From contig DOVB01000054.1 in the NCBI GenBank assembly GCA_003520285.1, positions 1-6,926 on the forward strand: DNA of 6,926 bases. Direction: 5' to 3'. Every line of letters starts with the position of its first letter. The first letter of the stretch is position 1. The notes under the pieces were generated by a model that did no database searches, had not been told where the DNA came from, and saw nothing but the letters and a program-made list of their open reading frames with translations. Source of the stretch: Halieaceae bacterium (GTDB lineage: Bacteria; Pseudomonadota; Gammaproteobacteria; Pseudomonadales; Halieaceae). This document shows, in pieces, positions 1-5,579 of this stretch. Both the position numbers and the translations under genes were made by a program.

Positions 1-782
1 TGCTGAATAGCTCGCGCGCATTTTATTGCCAAAGTGTCGACCACAGCGTCTTCAAAAGCACGCGCAATATCACAGCAATCTTGCTCCGTAGCAGCCTCGA
101 TACCGCCAAGACTCTTGAGCGTCGTTAGGGTGTATGTCTTCAGCCCACTGAAACTGAAATCGAGTCCCGGTTTACCGACCATAGGCCTGGGGAAATCAAA
201 TCGACTCGGATCACCACGCTCGGCTAAACGAGCGACATGAGGCCCGCCGGGGTAGGGCAAATGCAACATTTTTGCGACTTTATCAAAGGCTTCCCCGGCA
301 GCGTCATCGAGCGATTCTCCCATCAGTTGGTAGTCTCCTATCGCGCCGACTTTCACCAGCTGAGTATGACCACCAGACACCAGAAGAGCGATAAACGGGA
401 AAGTGGGAGCTTCGGGTGACAGCATCGGAGCCAGCAAATGACCCTCCATATGATGCACACCCAGCGCCGGAATACCCAAGGAGTCGGCCAAAGATCGGCC
501 AATCAAAGAGCCGACCATGAGCGCTCCGATTAATCCCGGACCTGCGGTGTAAGCGACGCCATCAAGATCAGAGAGCGATAAACGTGCTTGCTTTAAGACG
601 GCATCAATAAGCGGCAGGGTTTTACGAACATGGTCACGCGAGGCAAGCTCTGGCACCACACCCCCGTAAATCGCGTGACTCTCAACCTGGCTGTAGAGCG
701 CCTCGGCCAGCAGCCCCTGCTCGGTGTCGAAAACTGCAATCCCCGTTTCATCACAGGATGTTTCTATTCCTAATACCCGCAT
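1..782 (-). CDS. tsaD: TsaD, tRNA N6-threonylcarbamoyladenosine transferase (3'-truncated by window edge)
   Basis: TsaD (formerly Gcp/YgjD) is the catalytic ASKHA-fold subunit that, with TsaB and TsaE in bacteria, transfers the threonylcarbamoyl group to A37 of tRNAs reading ANN codons in the cytoplasm. Reading the minus strand from the ATG at 782-780 gives an unbroken frame of 260 residues to the left edge. It opens with [14 protein letters not shown] and has the metal-binding HHMEGH at residues 110-115 (H111 and H115), SGGHTQ at 136-141, the [11 protein letters not shown] block at 158-168 and FSFSGLKT at 209-216. The family is about 340 residues, so roughly 80, including the second metal-binding region, lie outside the window. 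The start gives the canonical N-terminus, but its ribosome-binding site is weak (a GGGTG a few bases upstream). It is divergent from rpsU, a common gammaproteobacterial arrangement. I found no convincing promoter for it. Identity is near certain. Confidence 0.97.
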   Translation of the reverse strand, partial: MRVLGIETSCDETGIAVFDTEQGLLAEALYSQVESHAIYGGVVPELASRDHVRKTLPLIDAVLKQARLSLSDLDGVAYTAGPGLIGALMVGSLIGRSLADSLGIPALGVHHMEGHLLAPMLSPEAPTFPFIALLVSGGHTQLVKVGAIGDYQLMGESLDDAAGEAFDKVAKMLHLPYPGGPHVARLAERGDPSRFDFPRPMVGKPGLDFSFSGLKTYTLTTLKSLGGIEAATEQDCCDIARAFEDAVVDTLAIKCARAIQ

Positions 783-820
783 GCTACACCCGTTATTGAC
801 TCGGGCGTCATGGTAAAACA

Positions 821-840
821 GCTAGCTGTCCGCGGCTAGC
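821..840. repeat. Inverted repeat of GCTAGC in the tsaD/rpsU divergent region
   Basis: Two copies of the self-complementary hexamer GCTAGC (821-826 and 835-840) are separated by 8 bases. As + strand RNA the stem extends through a U-G and a G-C pair to 8 bp closed by a UCCG tetraloop. On the minus strand the extension is broken by a C-A mismatch. It sits just upstream of the rpsU -35 element and could lie in the tsaD leader. No T-run follows on either strand, so it does not look like a terminator. An operator or leader hairpin is possible, and so is chance. Confidence 0.4.
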
Positions 841-848
841 AGAAAGCT

Positions 849-877
849 TTGCAATCGAACACAATCCGCTATAGAAT
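849..877 (+). promoter_or_regulatory. Sigma-70 type promoter for the rpsU operon
   Basis: TTGCAA at 849-854 (4 of 6 bases of the -35 consensus) is followed after exactly 17 bases by TAGAAT at 872-877 (5 of 6 of the -10 consensus). The predicted transcription start is near 884, giving a leader of about 53 bases to the rpsU ATG. This is the only good promoter upstream of the cluster on this strand, and the position fits the main promoter of a macromolecular-synthesis operon. A LexA box, known upstream of E. coli rpsU, was looked for and not found. Confidence 0.65.
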
Positions 878-937
878 TCGCGCCCGTAATTCATTTTTGG
901 GTCGATCTCCGGGCCTTTAACAGCGCAGGTACAAAGA

Positions 938-1153
938 ATGCCATCAGTAAAAATGAAAGAAAACGAGCCCTTTGACGTCGCTCTGCGTCGTTTCAAGCGC
1001 TCTTGTGAGAAAGCCGGTGTCTTAGCGGAAGTGCGCAAGCGCGAGCACTACGAGAAGCCAACCACACTTCGCAAGCGCGCAGCAGCAGCAGCCGTTAAGC
1101 GCCACCTCAAAAAAATGTCACGCGACACTCGCAAACGCACGCGTTTGTATTAA
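938..1153 (+). CDS. rpsU: 30S ribosomal protein S21 (bS21)
   Basis: bS21 is a small, very basic protein of the 30S subunit that sits near the mRNA exit/anti-Shine-Dalgarno platform and is needed for efficient initiation on natural mRNAs. The 71-residue product equals the E. coli length and keeps its signature almost unchanged: [20 protein letters not shown] at residues 9-28, then [14 protein letters not shown] and the C-terminal RKRTRLY. The Arg/Lys-rich second half, with an Ala run at 48-52, is typical of the rRNA-binding helices. The start is supported by homology and by AGGT at 927-930, seven bases before the ATG. It is the first gene of the + strand cluster, preceded by the promoter at 849-877 and followed after 14 bases by yqeY. 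The reverse-strand frame overlapping it is a shadow. Confidence 0.98.
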   Translation: MPSVKMKENEPFDVALRRFKRSCEKAGVLAEVRKREHYEKPTTLRKRAAAAAVKRHLKKMSRDTRKRTRLY

Positions 1154-1167
1154 GGGCCGAGCACTCT

Positions 1168-1614
1168 ATGCCGACTCTGGTAGACACTATCAAAGCCTCT
1201 GTTAAAGAGGCGATGAGAGCGAAAGACAAACAACGACTCGGCACCCTCAGGCTTATTCAAGCTGAATTCAAACGCATCGAGGTCGATGAACGTATCGACA
1301 TCGACGATGCTCGCGCCATTGCGATAATGGACAAAATGCTGAAACAGCGTCGAGATTCTGCCGAGCAGTACCAAAATGCCGGACGCGATGAACTGGCCGA
1401 ACAAGAACTCTCGGAAATCGCCGTCATTGGTGAATTCTTACCCGAACCGCTCTCAGTCGATGCGATTGACGAACTCATTAAAGTGGCAATCGAGTCCAGT
1501 GGCGCGAGTGGCATGCAGGCAATGGGTACTGTAATGGCAGCGATCCGACCACAGGTTCAGGGCAGAGCCGATATGGCGGAAGTCTCGAAACAAGTGAAAA
1601 TGCTGCTAAGCTAG
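1168..1614 (+). CDS. yqeY: YqeY-family protein (GatB/YqeY domain)
   Basis: This 148-residue protein is a stand-alone YqeY domain, related to the C-terminal tail of GatB, the tRNA-binding subunit of the Asp/Glu-tRNA amidotransferase. The bacterial single-domain protein has no firmly assigned reaction; a tRNA-related role is inferred from the GatB tail. Visible family blocks are RLGTLRLIQAEFKRIEVDER (residues 23-42), the central MLKQRRDSAEQYQNAGRDEL followed by AEQELSEIAVIGEFLP, and a C-terminal MGTVMAAIRPQVQGRADM block. The length is normal and the protein looks helical and soluble, with no signal peptide or membrane segment. It begins 14 bases after rpsU, so co-transcription is very likely, and it sits between rpsU and dnaG as in Pseudomonas. 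The ribosome-binding site is poor, so coupling to rpsU translation is possible. Confidence 0.95.
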   Translation: MPTLVDTIKASVKEAMRAKDKQRLGTLRLIQAEFKRIEVDERIDIDDARAIAIMDKMLKQRRDSAEQYQNAGRDELAEQELSEIAVIGEFLPEPLSVDAIDELIKVAIESSGASGMQAMGTVMAAIRPQVQGRADMAEVSKQVKMLLS

Positions 1615-1665
1615 CCAAATCAGGCGTTTCGGACTACCCTCAAACGACAAAACAGTGCAGTGTGA

Positions 1666-1679
1666 CACCACTTGGTGAG
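1666..1679 (+). promoter_or_regulatory. dnaG ribosome-binding site within a small hairpin
   Basis: The only Shine-Dalgarno-like sequence before dnaG is GGTGAG at 1674-1679, two bases from the ATG, which is shorter than usual. The bases CACC at 1666-1669 can pair with GGTG at 1674-1677 around an ACTT loop; at the DNA level the symmetry is CACCA-CT-TGGTG. Pairing would hide the Shine-Dalgarno. That suits the low level of primase expected relative to S21 and sigma-70, but it is a prediction and the stem is short. Confidence 0.4.
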
Positions 1680-1681
1680 TT

Positions 1682-3499
1682 ATGGCTGGACGAATCCCAC
1701 AATCTTTTATCGATACTCTACTAGACCGCACCGATGTGGTCGAAGTGGTCGATAAGCGTATCAAGCTCAAAAAAACCGGTAAAAACTATTCAGCCCGCTG
1801 TCCCTTTCACGACGAGAAGACGCCCTCGTTTAGCGTCAATCCAGACAAACAGTTTTACTATTGCTTTGGTTGCGGTGCTGGCGGTAACGCGATCGGCTTT
1901 GTCATGGATTACGACAACATCGATTTCGTCCAAGCCGTCGAAAATCTAGCGCTGTCGGCGGGCCTTGAAGTCCCGCGTGAAGATAACCCGCAGTACAATG
2001 CAAAAAAAGACCAATCAGCACCACTCTTCACCGCATTGCAGCAGGCGAACCAATTGTATCAAGCGGCACTCCGGCAAGATCGCGACTCGAATAGAGCTGT
2101 GGCCTATCTGAAAGGTCGAGGGGTGAGCGGCCAAGTTGCCAAGCATTATCAAATCGGGTTCGCACCGCCCGGCTGGCAGTACCTACTAGAACAACTGGGG
2201 GAAACCAACAAAGCACACCTGATAAACAGCGGCATGGCCATCGAGAACGACGCCGGACGCGTTTATGATCGATTCCGCGATCGCATTATGTTTCCGATCC
2301 GAGATCAGCGAGGCCGCGTTGTCGCCTTCGGAGGGCGAGTTCTAGGAGACGGGAAACCGAAGTATTTAAACTCTCCTGAGACACCCGTCTTTTCTAAAAC
2401 GCGTGAACTCTATGGCCTCTACGAAGCCAAGCAAAGTCGCAAACCCATTGACCGATTCGTGGTGGTCGAGGGGTACATGGACGTCATCGCGCTAGCGCAA
2501 CATGATATTCACTACGCCGTTGCCACACTGGGAACCGCGACCTCTGAACATCACCTGTCGCGACTGTTTCGCTTAGTCAACGAAATTATTTTTTGCTTTG
2601 ATGGTGACAAGGCTGGGCGATCCGCTGCCGAGCGCGCACTGCTTACCGTCTTACCCATGCTCGAAGATGGCAAGCAAGCGCGCTTTCTGTTTTTAGATGA
2701 AGGGCAAGATCCAGATTCTCTGGTACGCCAAGTCGGTAAGCAAGTGTTTGAGACTCTGCTCAAAGATGCGCGTCCGGTGGAGCGATTTTTGTTCGATCTT
2801 GCTGCAGACAAACTTGATGTTCTATCGCTAGAGGGTAAAGCTACCCTCTCTAAGCGAGCACTCCCGCTCATTCAGCAACTTCCAAAAGGCGTATTTAGAC
2901 AGTTAATGCTGCAGGCTTTGGCCGATAAAACAGGGGTTGATCGTCAAACTCTCGAGGCGCTTGCAGAGAGCCGACAGCCAAAGCCTAAGCCCATCCTTGC
3001 ACCCGAACCTTCCCAGCAGCCATCTCGGCAGCGCGTCGATACGGCCAGTGCAAATGATCGAGGCATGGCGAAGCTGTCGTCCACGCTGATATCGCTACTT
3101 CTGCAACGGCCTGATATCGCCGCCAAGGCTCGAGTTGAAGACATTGCAGTCCTGTACGATGCGGGTGATACCTTGCTTGGAGATTTACTCTCTCTGTTAC
3201 ACAAACAACCCAATGCGAACACCGCCATGCTGCTCGGGCACTGGTACGGCACGCCAGAGGGCGAAATTCTAGCTCGGTTGGCAGGCGAGGAGTCCATCAT
3301 TCCTCACGATGGCATTCCTGCACAGTTCGAAGATTGTTTGTACCGTCTCACCCGCACCCCCAAAGTTAAGGTGCTGCAAGAACGCATCAATGAGCTCAGT
3401 CATCGCACCATGGCAGAATTAGCGGACGAGCAAAAACGCGAACTGATGGAACTATTGCAAGAAAAGCGTGCCTTAGAGCTAAGACCAACTCACTCATAA
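1682..3499 (+). CDS. dnaG: DNA primase
   Basis: DnaG synthesises the short RNA primers for leading-strand start and for each Okazaki fragment, recruited to the fork by the replicative helicase DnaB. The 605-residue product has the full three-domain layout. The N-terminal CHC2 zinc-binding domain has ligands C40, H43, C61 and C64 (CPFH at 40-43, CFGC at 61-64). The RNA-polymerase core with its TOPRIM fold spans about 115-430, with VVEGYMD (E263) and FDGDKAG (D307, D309) as the metal-binding acidic residues. A Pro/Gln-rich linker at about 431-452 leads to the helicase-interacting C-terminal domain at about 460-605. The start is fixed by the conserved MAGRIP N-terminus although its ribosome-binding site is weak. 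It lies 67 bases after yqeY and 96 bases before rpoD, on the same strand. Nothing essential is missing. Confidence 0.98.
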   Translation: MAGRIPQSFIDTLLDRTDVVEVVDKRIKLKKTGKNYSARCPFHDEKTPSFSVNPDKQFYYCFGCGAGGNAIGFVMDYDNIDFVQAVENLALSAGLEVPREDNPQYNAKKDQSAPLFTALQQANQLYQAALRQDRDSNRAVAYLKGRGVSGQVAKHYQIGFAPPGWQYLLEQLGETNKAHLINSGMAIENDAGRVYDRFRDRIMFPIRDQRGRVVAFGGRVLGDGKPKYLNSPETPVFSKTRELYGLYEAKQSRKPIDRFVVVEGYMDVIALAQHDIHYAVATLGTATSEHHLSRLFRLVNEIIFCFDGDKAGRSAAERALLTVLPMLEDGKQARFLFLDEGQDPDSLVRQVGKQVFETLLKDARPVERFLFDLAADKLDVLSLEGKATLSKRALPLIQQLPKGVFRQLMLQALADKTGVDRQTLEALAESRQPKPKPILAPEPSQQPSRQRVDTASANDRGMAKLSSTLISLLLQRPDIAAKARVEDIAVLYDAGDTLLGDLLSLLHKQPNANTAMLLGHWYGTPEGEILARLAGEESIIPHDGIPAQFEDCLYRLTRTPKVKVLQERINELSHRTMAELADEQKRELMELLQEKRALELRPTHS

Positions 3500-3521
3500 A
3501 CAAAATTGTTCCGATATGCAT

Positions 3522-3550
3522 CCAGTTGTGGTCGCAACGCGTTGAACTGG
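3522..3550. repeat. Nested palindromes upstream of the rpoD -10 element
   Basis: A perfect 6-bp inverted repeat (CCAGTT at 3522-3527, AACTGG at 3545-3550) encloses a perfect 10-bp palindrome CAACGCGTTG (3535-3544). GTTG at 3525-3528 can also pair with the central CAAC, an alternative to the outer stem. The element ends one base before the TATAAT at 3552 and so covers the -35/spacer region. It could be an operator for a dimeric regulator, or a hairpin in dnaG read-through RNA serving as an attenuator or processing site. No run of Ts or GC-rich stem supports a classical terminator. Confidence 0.5.
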
Positions 3551-3557
3551 TTATAAT
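3529..3557 (+). promoter_or_regulatory. Internal promoter for rpoD
   Basis: TATAAT at 3552-3557 matches the -10 consensus exactly. A -35 is poor: at 17-base spacing the hexamer 3529-3534 (TGGTCG) matches 3 of 6, and the better TTGTGG at 3526-3531 is 20 bases away. No extended -10 TGn is present. Transcription would start near 3564, leaving a leader of about 32 bases with AAAGG at 3581-3585 before the rpoD ATG. The good -10 with a weak -35 overlapped by palindromes suggests a regulated or activator-assisted promoter. Confidence 0.55.
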
Positions 3558-3595
3558 ATTGGGCTTATTTTTAGATTTTCAAAGGCCAACGCTTC

Positions 3596-5401
3596 ATGAC
3601 CGAACCAGTCAAGCAACAGTCTCGCTTGAAAAGCCTTATTGCGAAAGGTAAAGAGCAGGGATACCTGACCTATGCAGAGGTAAACGATCACCTGCCCGAA
3701 GATATCTCAGACCCAGATCAGGTTGAAGATATTATTCAAATGATCAATGACATGGGTATTCAGGTATTCGAAGAAGCACCTGACGCCGATGAACTGTTAA
3801 TGGCCGAGGGTGATGGGTCCGCCGATGACATCGCCGCAGCGGAAGCTGCAGCTGCCCTTGCCGCTGTAGAAACCGAGGCGGGGCGAACCACCGATCCCGT
3901 GCGGATGTATATGCGCGAGATGGGTACTGTCGAGCTGCTCACCCGCGAAGGCGAGATCGTGATCGCCAAACGAATCGAAGAAGGTATCCGCGAATTAATG
4001 GCGGCACTGGCCCACTACCCAGACTCCGTAGCCACGATTTTAGCAGAGTACGACGCTGTCTCTCGCGAAGAGCGCCGCCTCAGTGACATCATGGTGGGTT
4101 ACTTGGATCCCGCCGACAACGTACCAACTGCAGCGGAAGTTGCTGCAGCCAACGAGGCAGCTGGTGCAGACGATGAAGAATCTGAGTCGGGGCCAGATCC
4201 CGTGGAAGCCGAAAAACGCTTCAAAGAGCTCCGCAAGCAGTGGGTTAAGACCGAAAAAGTCCTGACCGAGAAAGGGCGCCAGAACAAAGTCGCGCTCAAA
4301 GAACTCGACAAGCTGGGCGAGTTTTTCAAGTACTTCAAGCTCACACCACGTGTCTTCGATCCACTGATCGAAAAAGCCCGCGACGCATTGCGCGAAATTC
4401 GAATTCAAGAACGAGAAATCATGACGATAACGGTGCGTCACTGCAAAGTGCCACGCAAAGAGTTCATCGACAGCTTTGTAGGGTACGAAACCGATATCTT
4501 GTGGCTTGATCGATTGATCAAATCCGAGCCTGGATGTGCCGAGAAGTTAAGCCTCGAAGGCGACACTCTGCTCCGATTACAGCGTCGCATTATTGCGGTT
4601 GAAGAAAAAACCGGACTGACCGTTAGCGAGATCAAAGACATCAATCGCCGAATGTCGATGGGCGAGGCTCGAGCACGACGCGCTAAAAAAGAGATGGTTG
4701 AAGCCAACTTGCGCCTGGTGATCTCGATCGCCAAGAAGTACACCAACCGTGGACTGCAATTCTTAGACCTGATCCAAGAAGGTAACATAGGCCTGATGAA
4801 AGCGGTCGATAAGTTTGAGTACCGACGGGGTTACAAATTCTCGACTTATGCGACTTGGTGGATTCGTCAGGCGATCACTCGCTCTATTGCTGACCAAGCA
4901 CGCACCATCCGAATTCCGGTTCATATGATCGAGACGATCAATAAACTCAACCGAATTTCGCGACAAATGTTGCAAGAAATGGGACGCGAACCAACGCCTG
5001 AAGAACTCGGCGAGCGAATGGATATGCCTGAAGATAAAGTGCGTAAGGTATTGAAAATTGCTAAAGAACCCATCTCTATGGAGACTCCGATTGGCGACGA
5101 TGAAGATTCGCATTTGGGTGATTTTATTGAGGACATCAGTATTGCGTCTCCGATCGATTCAGCCACTGGACAGGGTCTGCAAGAAGCGACCACCGATGTA
5201 TTGGCAGGCCTGACAGCGCGAGAAGCGAAAGTCCTTAGAATGCGTTTTGGTATCGATATGAATACCGACCATACGCTCGAAGAGGTCGGCAAACAGTTCG
5301 ATGTCACTCGAGAGCGAATTCGGCAGATTGAAGCGAAGGCCCTCCGCAAGCTGCGTCATCCGACTCGAAGTGATTACCTGCGTAGTTTCTTAGACGATTA
5401 A
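3596..5401 (+). CDS. rpoD: RNA polymerase primary sigma factor RpoD (sigma-70)
   Basis: RpoD is the housekeeping sigma factor that directs core RNA polymerase to -35/-10 promoters. The 601-residue protein compares with 613 in E. coli. Region 1.1 covers about 1-70 ([20 protein letters not shown] at 18-37), followed by an acidic/Ala-rich linker at about 70-97. Region 1.2 begins at [11 protein letters not shown] (100-110). The variable non-conserved region spans about 130-370, with an acidic stretch near 185-205. Regions 2.1-2.4 run from about 368 to 440, with FLDLIQEGN, the aromatic-rich [15 protein letters not shown] (413-427) that melts and reads the -10, and [10 protein letters not shown]. 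Region 3 is at about 446-510, including the [10 protein letters not shown] finger. Region 4 spans about 530-601, with the -35-reading helix-turn-helix ([20 protein letters not shown], 561-580). The start matches the family. It has its own promoter and may also be read through from dnaG. No terminator follows; a tRNA starts 24 bases later. Confidence 0.99.
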   Translation: MTEPVKQQSRLKSLIAKGKEQGYLTYAEVNDHLPEDISDPDQVEDIIQMINDMGIQVFEEAPDADELLMAEGDGSADDIAAAEAAAALAAVETEAGRTTDPVRMYMREMGTVELLTREGEIVIAKRIEEGIRELMAALAHYPDSVATILAEYDAVSREERRLSDIMVGYLDPADNVPTAAEVAAANEAAGADDEESESGPDPVEAEKRFKELRKQWVKTEKVLTEKGRQNKVALKELDKLGEFFKYFKLTPRVFDPLIEKARDALREIRIQEREIMTITVRHCKVPRKEFIDSFVGYETDILWLDRLIKSEPGCAEKLSLEGDTLLRLQRRIIAVEEKTGLTVSEIKDINRRMSMGEARARRAKKEMVEANLRLVISIAKKYTNRGLQFLDLIQEGNIGLMKAVDKFEYRRGYKFSTYATWWIRQAITRSIADQARTIRIPVHMIETINKLNRISRQMLQEMGREPTPEELGERMDMPEDKVRKVLKIAKEPISMETPIGDDEDSHLGDFIEDISIASPIDSATGQGLQEATTDVLAGLTAREAKVLRMRFGIDMNTDHTLEEVGKQFDVTRERIRQIEAKALRKLRHPTRSDYLRSFLDD

Positions 5402-5408
5402 TAGCACG

Positions 5409-5419
5409 TATAATCGCGG
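5409..5419 (+). promoter_or_regulatory. -10 element and GC-rich discriminator of the tRNA gene
   Basis: TATAAT at 5409-5414 is a perfect -10, and is followed by CGCGG at 5415-5419, the GC-rich discriminator typical of stable-RNA promoters under stringent control. Transcription would start near 5421, about five bases before the mature tRNA. The -35 would have to lie inside the last codons of rpoD; the hexamer at the right spacing (TTTCTT, 5386-5391) is poor. Confidence 0.55.
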
Positions 5420-5425
5420 TTTTTT

Positions 5426-5502
5426 GGCCCTATAGCTCAGTTGGTTAGAGCGCTCGACTCATAATCGATCGGTCCCTGGTTCGAGTCCAGGTGGGGCCAC
5501 CA
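5426..5502 (+). tRNA. ileX: tRNA-Ile2 (anticodon CAT, lysidine-type); alternative reading tRNA-Met
   Basis: A 77-base cloverleaf with encoded CCA. The acceptor stem is 5426-5432 with 5492-5498 (one G-U pair, 6-67), the D stem GCTC/GAGC is at 5435-5438 and 5448-5451, the anticodon loop CTCATAA is 5458-5464 with anticodon CAT at 5460-5462, and the T arm CCTGG/CCAGG encloses TTCGAGT. CAT is shared by initiator Met, elongator Met and Ile2. It is not an initiator because it has a paired G1-C72 and lacks the three G-C pairs under the anticodon loop. The acceptor pairs C4-G69 and C5-G68 are those known to be recognised by TilS, which converts C34 to lysidine so that the tRNA carries Ile and reads AUA; E. 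coli elongator Met has U4-A69 and A5-U68. The TCGACTCATAATCG core resembles E. coli ileX, and ileX also lies downstream of rpoD there. Pair 27-43 is a C-U mismatch. A37 is a t6A target. Confidence 0.88.
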
Positions 5503-5525
5503 CTCACTTCACCGCTGCTTGCGGC

Positions 5526-5535
5526 TTGGTACCAA
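5526..5535. repeat. Palindrome in the tRNA/receptor convergent gap
   Basis: TTGGTACCAA is a perfect 10-bp palindrome in the 77-base gap between the tRNA and the convergent receptor gene. The same gap holds CCGC-TGCTT-GCGG (5512-5524) and GTGAG/CTCAC arms (5541-5545 and 5556-5560). None is followed by a T-run on either strand, so no classical intrinsic terminator can be called, although these small hairpins may help block convergent transcripts. Confidence 0.3.
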
Positions 5536-5579
5536 ACCACGTGAGCAGACAGCCTCTCACTGAAGTACCCAACCTATTC

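Noticed and set aside
826..842. Possible LexA (SOS) box upstream of rpsU, as in E. coli
   Set aside because: CTG and CAG half-sites are present but span 17 bases instead of the required 16, and the interior is GC-rich instead of the AT-rich LexA pattern.
874..892. GAATT/AATTC inverted repeat around the predicted rpsU transcription start
   Set aside because: Only 5-bp arms with a 9-base gap and common sequence; expected by chance and not clearly placed for regulation.
3500..3595. Classical intrinsic terminator between dnaG and rpoD
   Set aside because: The palindromic stem is short and only AT-mixed sequence follows; the T-rich stretch at 3565-3579 is too far from it.
4040..4441. 133-codon open frame on the minus strand inside rpoD
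   Set aside because: Antisense to the well-conserved rpoD frame, with no ribosome-binding site or recognisable domain; a shadow frame.
5480..5502. tRNA 3' end as an attachment site for an integrated element with the receptor gene as cargo
   Set aside because: No second copy of the tRNA 3' end, no integrase and no change in gene style is visible in the window; the receptor is cut by the edge, so cargo cannot be assessed.
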